Assembly (NCBI GenBank): GCA_023137075.1
Contig: JAGLQA010000053.1
Coordinates: forward strand, 1-12,273
Origin: Candidatus Aminicenantota bacterium
GTDB taxonomy: Bacteria > Acidobacteriota > Aminicenantia > UBA2199
DNA: 12,273 nt
Direction of reading: 5' to 3'
Made by a program: the position numbers and the translations under genes. The notes under the pieces were generated by a model. That model saw only the letters and a list, made by a program, of their open reading frames with translations. It did no database searches and had not been told where the DNA came from. Shown in pieces: positions 7,819-12,273 of the stretch. Position 1 is the stretch's first letter, and every line of letters starts with the position of its first letter.

Positions 7819-8592
7819 TTATATGCCTTCCAGCCGGTCTAAGAGCTTCTCGAACAGCGTAAGTTGATTCTCGGTTAAATTGTCTAAGACTGAAAGTCCC
7901 TTTCGGTCGGCATCCCGGATTTCCCGGCAGTAAGGGATAAAAGCTGCCGGATTTTGCTCCGGCAGTGCTTCCCGGATGAACCGCTCATCCTCCGGGGAAG
8001 CCACCTTGTTGGCGACAAAACAGAGATTGATCAGCCCGATCTCCCCGGCCAGGTGTTTAATTCGTATGGCGCTGTCGATGGAGCGCTGGCCCGGTTCGAC
8101 AACCACTATCATCACATCCACGCCGCGGGCAGTGGCCCGGCCTAAGTGTTCCACCCCCGCTTCCATGTCCATGACTAAGGCTTCGTCTTTATAAAGCACT
8201 AAATCGGAAACCAGGGAGCGAAGCAGCACATTTTCCGGGCAGGCGCAGCCGCTGCCACCCTTCTCCACCGCCCCGAGAACCAACAGAGCCACGCCGCGGC
8301 AGCGCACCGCATAGTTATCCGCGATACCCGATACGTCGGGATTCAGTTTGAATATCTGGCCATATTGTTTCACCTTTGCGCCGGTCCTTTCTTCGATCAG
8401 GGCAGCCTGTTGGGAAATGGGAATGATTTTTTCACGGATAACGGCGGGCACGCCTAAGGCATCGGCCAGGTTGGCATCCGGGTCTGCGTCCACGGCCAGC
8501 ACCTTGCGTCCGCGCCGGGCCATCAGCAGGGCCAGCGCCGCCGCAATGGTGGATTTCCCCACGCCGCCTTTCCCGGAAACCGCTATTTTCAT
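7819..8592 (-). CDS. cooC: CooC-type nickel-insertion ATPase for carbon monoxide dehydrogenase maturation
   Basis: CooC is a dimeric cytosolic MinD/ParA-class P-loop ATPase that helps load nickel into the C-cluster of carbon monoxide dehydrogenase. The 257 residues show deviant Walker A GKGGVGKS (7-14) with the signature Lys, DADPDANL (35-42), a Cys-x-Cys motif CAC (116-118) that matches the metal-binding motif of CooC, Walker B VMDMEAG (140-146) followed by VEHLGRAT, and a nucleotide-base motif near FVANK (192-196). The start is set at the ATG ending at 8592: GGGAGGA lies 8 nt upstream and Met-1 leads straight into the first strand. The frame stays open about 60 codons further upstream, but that extension crosses the promoter. 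No carbon monoxide dehydrogenase gene is in the window, so the partner must lie elsewhere. Related ATPases that serve acetyl-CoA synthase are a less likely alternative. Confidence 0.9.
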   Translation of the reverse strand: MKIAVSGKGGVGKSTIAAALALLMARRGRKVLAVDADPDANLADALGVPAVIREKIIPISQQAALIEERTGAKVKQYGQIFKLNPDVSGIADNYAVRCRGVALLVLGAVEKGGSGCACPENVLLRSLVSDLVLYKDEALVMDMEAGVEHLGRATARGVDVMIVVVEPGQRSIDSAIRIKHLAGEIGLINLCFVANKVASPEDERFIREALPEQNPAAFIPYCREIRDADRKGLSVLDNLTENQLTLFEKLLDRLEGI

Positions 8593-8647
8593 GGGCAATA
8601 TCCTCCCGGTTCTTCGAAGGGTTTGGTGTTCGGATTTATCATCCTTT

Positions 8648-8676
8648 TTTATACCACAAAAAATCGGTTTTGAGAA
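8648..8676 (-). promoter_or_regulatory. Putative cooC promoter
   Basis: Read on the minus strand: TTCTCA (8671-8676), a 17-bp spacer and TATAAA (8648-8653) preceded by TGG, an extended -10. The predicted start is near 8641, giving a leader of about 50 nt ending in the strong ribosome binding site at 8601-8607. It makes cooC independent of the Rpn gene upstream. Confidence 0.5.
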
Positions 8677-8761
8677 GGAAATAAAAAATGCAAAAAAATT
8701 GGGGAGAGATAATTTGTTTTCCTCTTTAAAAGAACGACCAGCCTCTAAGATATACCGAGTA

Positions 8762-9649
8762 TTATAATTTCTCAATCTCTTCCCTGGAAAGATATGTATA
8801 TTTCGATATCTTTTCTATAGTCTCACCTTCTCTTTTCATTACTACCGCCATCTCTTTTGCCCTCTTTTTTTCACCTTCCGCGATCCCCTTTTCTATCCCG
8901 ATCTTTTCACCTTTCTCTATCCCGATCTTTTCGCCCTCATCGAAAGATGTATCCACCACTCCTTTTAAATCACGGTATATTTTTAAACTGTCCTCGTATT
9001 CCGCCATTTGCTTATTATCGAAATTGGCTATCTCCGCTGCATCGAAACCCTTAACAAATAGTTCCTCATTTAATATAGCGGGAATTTCTTCAAAATCCTC
9101 TAAATGCTTTAAAAAGTACAACCATTTATCGAAACGGGTCTTAAGCTCATTTTCCTTCTTATTAAACCTCGGCATTTCTATAAATATATACCTGAGTTTA
9201 TTATAGAATACCCGGCAGGACTGGTCTTTTAATTGCACATCGCTCACATAGTGTTTTTCGTCCCTTTCGTCATCAAATTTAAAATCTACTATGGCTACAC
9301 AATAAATAGGCTTTAAATTAAAATCCCAATCACCTTTCTCCGCCTGTTCTCTTATGGGGAAAGTGGTATAAAATACCGCCCGGTCTTTGAAAAATTTAAT
9401 CTTCGCTTTCTGCATCTCTACGATAAACTTGTCACCTTTCTCGTTTTCGCAGTGGATATCGAATATGGCCCGTCTTTCGGTTTGTAAATCGCTCAATTGT
9501 TCCGGGTTTTTAAAGGAGAGTTCAACGATCTTATGTTCATCGGGAAGTAATTGGTTCAGGAAGTCGATCAATAAATCTTTGTTCGCTTCTTCACCGAAGA
9601 GTTTCTTAAAGCCGAAATCGGTATAAGGATTAATATATCTTGCCTTCAA
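8762..9649 (-). CDS. Rpn family recombination-promoting nuclease (PD-(D/E)XK, transposase_31-like)
   Basis: Rpn proteins are PD-(D/E)XK DNA endonucleases that promote RecA-independent recombination; some act as phage-defence or toxin-like genes. The 295-residue protein has the typical opening YINPYTDFGFKKLFGEEANKD. The nuclease core is FDIHCENEKGDKFIVEMQKA, with Asp64 and Glu78-x-Gln80 as probable catalytic residues, followed by the conserved FYTTFPIREQAEKGDWDFNLKPIY segment. The C-terminus carries the low-complexity tail usual in the family, with GEKIGIEK in tandem (239-254), and ends in a short helical domain (ISKYTYLSREEIEKL). The start is a TTG at 9649 with AGGAGG (9655-9660) 5 nt upstream, giving exactly the conserved N-terminus. 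It has its own promoter and no visible terminator before cooC. No frameshift is seen, so it may be active. Confidence 0.9.
   Translation of the reverse strand: MKARYINPYTDFGFKKLFGEEANKDLLIDFLNQLLPDEHKIVELSFKNPEQLSDLQTERRAIFDIHCENEKGDKFIVEMQKAKIKFFKDRAVFYTTFPIREQAEKGDWDFNLKPIYCVAIVDFKFDDERDEKHYVSDVQLKDQSCRVFYNKLRYIFIEMPRFNKKENELKTRFDKWLYFLKHLEDFEEIPAILNEELFVKGFDAAEIANFDNKQMAEYEDSLKIYRDLKGVVDTSFDEGEKIGIEKGEKIGIEKGIAEGEKKRAKEMAVVMKREGETIEKISKYTYLSREEIEKL
8888..8935 (-). repeat. Two tandem 24-bp units inside the Rpn gene
   Basis: The DNA coding for GEKIGIEK-GEKIGIEK is a 24-bp unit repeated in tandem with about 21 of 24 bases identical (8888-8911 and 8912-8935). In-frame repeat number could change by slippage and would lengthen or shorten the C-terminal tail. 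Confidence 0.75.
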
Positions 9650-9717
9650 CAGGGCCTCCTTTTAGCCGTATAAGAGAATTACATCACCAGGTAATATTTA
9701 ATTTGTTTTACAGCTTT

Positions 9718-9746
9718 AGTATAATATAAAAAATCTCAAATTTCAA
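9718..9746 (-). promoter_or_regulatory. Putative promoter of the Rpn nuclease gene
   Basis: On the minus strand: TTGAAA (9741-9746), a 17-bp spacer, TATACT (9718-9723). The start would be near 9711, leaving a leader of about 62 nt before the TTG start codon with its AGGAGG. The inverted repeats at 9752-9810 lie immediately upstream. Confidence 0.55.
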
Positions 9747-9751
9747 CATCC

Positions 9752-9810
9752 CCGGAAGAATAGCAGGTGAACAATTGGTTACCTAATGGTCAAATCTTGT
9801 CATTCTCCGG
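9752..9810. repeat. Nested inverted repeats upstream of the Rpn promoter
   Basis: Outer arms CCGGAAGAAT (9752-9761) and ATTCTCCGG (9802-9810) are complementary apart from one bulged base. Inside is an imperfect 20-bp palindrome, AGGTGAACAATTGGTTACCT (9765-9784), symmetric at 16 of 20 positions. The block could be an operator, a cruciform or the folded end of a mobile element. Confidence 0.45.
9787..9800 (+). repeat. Left copy of the 14-bp direct repeat TGGTCAARTCTTGT
   Basis: TGGTCAAATCTTGT matches the 5' exon of the group II intron, TGGTCAAGTCTTGT (11373-11386), at 13 of 14 positions and in the same orientation, 1.6 kb apart. A further related sequence, GGTTCAAGTCTTG, is on the minus strand at 10079-10091. 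The two direct copies bracket the TIR gene. Confidence 0.55.
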
Positions 9811-9821
9811 CAAAATATTTT

Positions 9822-9862
9822 TTAACAATTCTGTAAACAATTTAATATAGTGTGTTTACAGA
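9822..9862 (+). promoter_or_regulatory. Possible plus-strand promoter inside a perfect inverted repeat
   Basis: TTAACA (9822-9827), an 18-bp spacer and TATAGT (9846-9851) resemble a promoter. A perfect 10-bp inverted repeat, TCTGTAAACA (9830-9839) and TGTTTACAGA (9853-9862), covers the spacer, -10 and expected start, as an operator would. No credible ORF of normal size follows; a 13-codon frame begins at 9867 right after GAGGA. Confidence 0.35.
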
Positions 9863-10124
9863 GGAAATGGTTTTTTCATTTTCGTGCGTCAATAGATCTA
9901 TTATATAAGGGTTGTGGACTGGTTATTTATTCCTAGAATTTTGCCAGAAATTGGTATTGTTTAACCTGATTTCCAGGGTGCCTCAGCACCTGGAGCCGCT
10001 GGAATTACCACCTGATGTAGAGGCGTTAGTCCCGGAGCTAATAATTTACCTGTCCCCATGCCTTCCTCGGACAACCTGTCAAGACTTGAACCCTGGAGCA
10101 GTGACACATTTTTCCAATATTTTG
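9863..10124. other. Gap between the Rpn and TIR genes, possible decayed coding fragment
   Basis: No intact gene is recognised. A plus-strand frame from a TTG at 9912 to 10142 gives 76 residues whose middle part (PQHLEPLELPPDVEALVPEL) has a plausible protein-like composition and sits in locally richer G+C than its flanks. It has no good ribosome binding site and I do not recognise it. It runs into the 3' end of the TIR gene on the opposite strand. It may be the remnant of a lost gene or insertion sequence. Confidence 0.25.
10063..10079 (+). repeat. Left copy of an inverted repeat with core CTCGGACAACCTGT
   Basis: TTCCTCGGACAACCTGT is the reverse complement of 12162-12178 with one mismatch; 14 bases (10066-10079) are perfect. 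The two copies enclose the TIR gene and the group II intron. Sequences of this type resemble insertion-sequence ends, but no transposase is present. Confidence 0.5.
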
Positions 10125-11171
10125 TCAATTAGTATGTCGTAGGGCTTCCAATAATTTTTTAAAGCCATTTTGGGCATAAATATCGATTATTTGACGCTTA
10201 GAAAGTCTACTGTCAACAGTACATTCTTCTATTCTTAAAGGTATTAAGAATATTTGTCCTTCTGGTAAAGTATCAAGATAATCGAAAGCAATTTTAATTT
10301 CTTTATTTGCAAAAGTAGGTTTTCTGAAATTATTTGAAAGACAAGCTATAAAATAATCAGAGTCTTTGATAGCTTTTTCTACTTCTAACTCCCAATCTTG
10401 TCCTCCGATTAAGTTTCTCTTGTCCATCCAAGGTTTAAAGCCTTCACTGGTTAATTTTTTATAAATTTCATCGACCTTATCATTATCTCCTCTTGAATAA
10501 CATAGAAATATTTTTTTCGGGCGGGATACATCATAAGAGGGGCTATGGCTTATGATAGTCCCCGTCTTTAAAGCTCCGCATATTTGCATTATAGCTTTGC
10601 CAAATTTATGATTTTCAACAATCTGATTGCAGTTTTCACAAAAAGAATAACCGGTATTTATTTTATGCTCAATATTCGGTGTGTAACTATTGAAATCAAG
10701 CAAACATCCACAATCTTCATGCGCTCCTATTTCCAAAAATGCTCCCAAAATACAGCATAAAACTAAATGATAAAACGCGTGCTTTTGTACAGAATAAGTT
10801 GGATCTATTGGTAAAATATGTTTACGGATAAATGATGTAGATATTACAGCAACTCTTGGGGGAGATTCTTTAATACTGGTACCTGCTATGAACAGATTAT
10901 GCAAAAAATGTGACCTCGATTCCAAAGATTTATTTATAAACTTTATTAAAAGATCATCTTTTTTGAAATGATGTTCTTTTTTTTCTAAGTGTATTTGAGG
11001 GAGGATATCGTTCATATCAACTATTCTATCCAAAGGTTTTTTTGATTTCTTAGAAGAATTCTCAACTAAAACAAATTCAAAAGAATCCTGAGATTTATTC
11101 AACAGATCAGGCAAGGGTAAAAGAAAACTCTTCGTATTTATATCAGGTATTAATCCAACTTTCAGCCTCAT
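10125..11171 (-). CDS. TIR-domain protein with a Cys/His-rich N-terminal region, candidate immune effector
   Basis: Bacterial TIR domains are commonly NAD+-cleaving or signal-making enzymes of anti-phage systems. Residues about 219-345 form a TIR domain: KKIFLCYSRGDNDKVDEIY, then GFKPWMDKRNLIGGQDW and EVEKAIKDSDYFIACLS. Glu263, in the stretch after Trp260, is at about the position of the usual catalytic Glu. Residues 1-215 are not a family I can name with confidence. They hold HAFYH (131-135), HEDCGC (151-156), LLDFN and FCENC (177-181), with Cys154, Cys156, Cys178 and Cys181 as a likely zinc site; the order faintly recalls archaemetzincin, but the catalytic HExxH Glu is Ala. There is no membrane segment. 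The ATG has GGAGGTG (11177-11183) 5 nt upstream. The gene is A+T-rich compared with the genes on its left and is bracketed by repeats, so it was probably acquired. No Thoeris, CBASS or Argonaute partner is in the window. Confidence 0.85.
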   Translation of the reverse strand: MRLKVGLIPDINTKSFLLPLPDLLNKSQDSFEFVLVENSSKKSKKPLDRIVDMNDILPQIHLEKKEHHFKKDDLLIKFINKSLESRSHFLHNLFIAGTSIKESPPRVAVISTSFIRKHILPIDPTYSVQKHAFYHLVLCCILGAFLEIGAHEDCGCLLDFNSYTPNIEHKINTGYSFCENCNQIVENHKFGKAIMQICGALKTGTIISHSPSYDVSRPKKIFLCYSRGDNDKVDEIYKKLTSEGFKPWMDKRNLIGGQDWELEVEKAIKDSDYFIACLSNNFRKPTFANKEIKIAFDYLDTLPEGQIFLIPLRIEECTVDSRLSKRQIIDIYAQNGFKKLLEALRHTN

Positions 11172-11227
11172 ATTTTCACCTCCAACTTATTATTAAATTT
11201 AACTAACCGTTTTCCAGATCAGTAGTA

Positions 11228-11256
11228 ATTATAATTCTTCTTTTGTTTTATCATAA
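11228..11256 (-). promoter_or_regulatory. Putative promoter of the TIR gene
   Basis: On the minus strand: a perfect TATAAT (11228-11233), 17 bp from a weak -35, TTATGA (11251-11256). The -10 lies inside the palindrome AATTATAATT (11227-11236). The leader would be about 50 nt, ending in a strong ribosome binding site. Confidence 0.45.
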
Positions 11257-11372
11257 AACCAATATAAAGTAAATCCATTTTCCCAAAGTCAACGATTCCG
11301 ATTCGTACCGGTCACGAAGCCGAATTAAAGCAACGTAGCAAGTAAAACGAATATGTTTAAAAGATAAATATG

Positions 11373-11386
11373 TGGTCAAGTCTTGT
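11373..11386 (+). repeat. Right copy of the 14-bp direct repeat; 5' exon (IBS2-IBS1) of the intron
   Basis: TGGTCAAGTCTTGT ends exactly at the predicted 5' splice site. It contains IBS2 (GTCAA, 11375-11379) and IBS1 (TCTTGT, 11381-11386), which pair with intron sequences. Its near-identical copy is at 9787-9800. Confidence 0.6.
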
Positions 11387-11553
11387 GTGCGCCAGGCGAA
11401 GCTGGCGCAATCCAGTGGGTTAAAGTCCCACACGGGCAAAGGTTAGCCACCAGCCCGTTATCTAAGTTGCATCTAAGGAGGTAACGAATTAGATGAAGCC
11501 AACGGCTGAAAGATACCAGGCCGCAACGAAAGTGAATGCTCTAAGTCCCGAAA

Positions 11554-11587
11554 TTGACGTCTTTGAAAAGGCCGACAGTGTGCAAGA
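11554..11587 (+). other. Exon-binding sites EBS2 and EBS1 of the intron
   Basis: EBS2 TTGAC (11554-11558) and EBS1 GCAAGA (11582-11587) are complementary to adjacent 5' exon blocks in the expected order, with the delta nucleotide U11581 directly before EBS1. The presence of an EBS2-IBS2 pair argues against a class C intron. Confidence 0.6.
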
Positions 11588-12040
11588 GCTGGAAGGCAGT
11601 ATGGTTCACAGCGCAAAGGCAAGTTGTGAACCGCTTTTCCGGGATCTCAGGCAGCAGCATGGTGTCGAAAGGATTGCGTCGGAACCTGGGAGAGCCTTTG
11701 TGCTCCTCACCTAACAGGCACATTTCGGGTATGTGCGACTAAACAACCCGGGCCGTTTCCGGTTAGATACCCAACCGGGGGCGACGCAAAGAACAAAGGG
11801 TATCGGTGAGGTAGACGAGTACAAGCCGAAAAGGCAAGGAATCGTCGAAGGTACAACAGGCAGTCGGACATGCTCATAGTAGTGATGAAGCGGGGTAATG
11901 CCCGTGGAGCGAAGGGGCATGCATTGCTGTGTAGAAGTTTAAGGCGACATTTTCCAGCCTCAGAGTTGGGCATAAATGGCAACATAATTAGACTTCATAA
12001 CGAAGGGAGCGGTCGAGTCCTCTTTGTGAACAGCAATGAG

Positions 12041-12073
12041 GAGCCGGATGAGGGAAATCCTCAAGTCCGGTTC
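12041..12073 (+). ncRNA. Group II intron domain V, catalytic hairpin
   Basis: The 33-nt hairpin has outer arms GAGCCGGA and TCCGGTTC. These carry the catalytic AGC triad (12042-12044) paired with GUU, followed by an AG bulge on the 3' side. The upper arms TGAGG/CCTCA close a small GAAA-containing loop. It is close to the usual 34-nt domain V and appears intact. Confidence 0.85.
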
Positions 12074-12158
12074 TGGGAGGGGGGGAAGCATTCCCTAAGC
12101 GGGTGTGCTCATCCCTCTACTCGACATTAACACATTTTCTAAGCTTTAATATTGCAAT

Positions 12159-12177
12159 GCAACAGGTTGTCCGAGAA
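12159..12177 (-). repeat. Inverted-repeat copy 3' of the intron
   Basis: GCAACAGGTTGTCCGAGAA is the inverted partner of 10063-10079 and matches 12249-12267 at 17 of 19 positions. It lies 33 bp after the intron, in its 3' exon. Confidence 0.55.
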
Positions 12178-12180
12178 ATG

Positions 12181-12204
12181 TTTCCCGATTTCCGAAACGG
12201 GAAA
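12181..12204. repeat. Short hairpin TTTCCCG/CGGGAAA
   Basis: A 7-bp perfect inverted repeat (12181-12187 and 12198-12204) with a 10-nt loop, followed by ATTTTC and, 9 nt later, a T-run (12214-12219). It could act as a weak intrinsic terminator on the plus strand, or be the body of the repeat element bounded by GTCCGAGAA at 12169 and TTCTCGGAC at 12234. Confidence 0.4.
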
Positions 12205-12233
12205 TTTTCAACGTTTTTTATGATGGGTTTGAC

Positions 12234-12267
12234 TTCTCGGACAGCTTGGCAACAGGCCGTCCGAGAA
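12234..12267. repeat. 34-bp imperfect palindrome with TTCTCGGAC/GTCCGAGAA arms
   Basis: Perfect 9-bp arms at 12234-12242 and 12259-12267, with a few more pairs after one mismatch, can form a hairpin. The right half (12249-12267) is a direct repeat of 12159-12177. Two abutting ends of the same short repeat would produce this structure. The window stops 6 bp later. Confidence 0.55.
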
Positions 12268-12273
12268 CTCCGA

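Larger units (their letters stand above)
11387..12125 (+). mobile_element. Group II intron lacking an intron-encoded protein (ORF-less), 739 nt
   Basis: Group II introns are self-splicing ribozymes that normally move with their own reverse transcriptase/maturase. The 5' end is GTGCG, matching GUGYG, followed by a 7-bp stem (GCGCCAG/CTGGCGC, 11389-11408) and the domain I stem GTGGGttaaaGTCCCAC. Domain V is at 12041-12073. Domain VI ends CTCTACTCGAC at 12125, with A12119 as probable branch point 7 nt from the splice site. EBS1 (GCAAGA, 11582-11587) pairs with IBS1 (11381-11386) over 6 bp with one G-U. EBS2 (TTGAC, 11554-11558) pairs with IBS2 (11375-11379). U11581, just 5' of EBS1, can pair with A12126, the first base of the 3' exon. 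These pairings fix both ends and orientation. Between the domain III-like sequence ending near 11920 and domain V only about 120 nt remain, with no maturase coding sequence. An extra GT 5' of the chosen start makes 11385 an alternative boundary. Confidence 0.85.

Noticed and set aside
8593..8775. N-terminally extended CooC starting at 8775
   Set aside because: The extension crosses the promoter and ribosome binding site, overlaps the end of the Rpn gene, and precedes the Walker A that should open the protein.
11385..11389. GTGTG at 11385 as intron start
   Set aside because: It would also match GUGYG, but IBS1 would lose its terminal GT and the 6-bp EBS1 pairing; 11387 fits better.
11493..11714. 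ORFs of 60-92 codons on both strands between 11493 and 12130
   Set aside because: They lie in the structured group II ribozyme sequence and none resembles a maturase.
11387..12125. Class C (terminator- or attC-targeting) group II intron
   Set aside because: The domain V sequence differs from the class C form, an EBS2-IBS2 pair is present, and no terminator hairpin immediately precedes the insertion.
1..12273. CRISPR array, tRNA or rRNA genes
   Set aside because: No regularly spaced repeat-spacer pattern and no tRNA- or rRNA-like sequence was noticed; this was by eye, without a covariance search.

Overview
The window looks like chromosome of an anaerobic, diderm (outer-membrane-bearing) bacterium of moderate G+C with A+T-rich intergenic regions. 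The diderm call rests on an RlpA-type septal protein (double-psi beta-barrel plus SPOR). The anaerobe call rests on a CooC-type nickel ATPase for carbon monoxide dehydrogenase. The mix of an FHA-type sigma-54 activator, an Rpn-family nuclease, a TIR gene and a group II intron would suit under-studied anaerobic phyla such as Aminicenantes, but the sequence alone does not fix the lineage.

Layout. Positions 1-7810 carry ordinary plus-strand genes: a nucleotide-sugar pyrophosphorylase cut by the window edge (3-1289), clpB with a near-ideal housekeeping promoter (1439-4006), a 417-bp A+T-rich gap with a 19-bp perfect hairpin and a pair of 10-bp palindromes, then a compact cluster of FHA-AAA+ sigma-54 activator (4424-6283), rlpA (6280-7020, 4-bp overlap) and a TauE/SafE permease (7055-7810). 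The activator appears to be read from a leaderless mRNA. Two minus-strand genes converge on this cluster: cooC (7819-8592) and an Rpn-family PD-(D/E)XK nuclease (8762-9649).

From about 9650 to the end the character changes to accessory, mobile DNA. A gap of about 475 bp contains several inverted repeats and a possible plus-strand promoter buried in one of them. Next is a solitary minus-strand gene (10125-11171) joining an unrecognised Cys/His-rich N-terminal region to a C-terminal TIR domain. After it comes a 739-nt group II intron (11387-12125) that keeps its ribozyme core but has no reverse transcriptase/maturase ORF. Its exon-binding pairings with the present flanks can be read directly: EBS1 11582-11587 with IBS1 11381-11386, EBS2 11554-11558 with IBS2 11375-11379, and a delta pair U11581-A12126. 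The 14-bp sequence at the intron insertion site recurs, 13/14 identical, at 9787-9800 on the other side of the TIR gene. A second short repeat (core CTCGGACAACCTGT) brackets the TIR gene plus intron in inverted orientation and recurs at the window end.

The strongest candidates for something new are the TIR fusion with its metal-binding-like N-terminal region and the ORF-less intron sitting in a repeat that flanks it. The leaderless activator with paired upstream palindromes is a third, independent point of interest.
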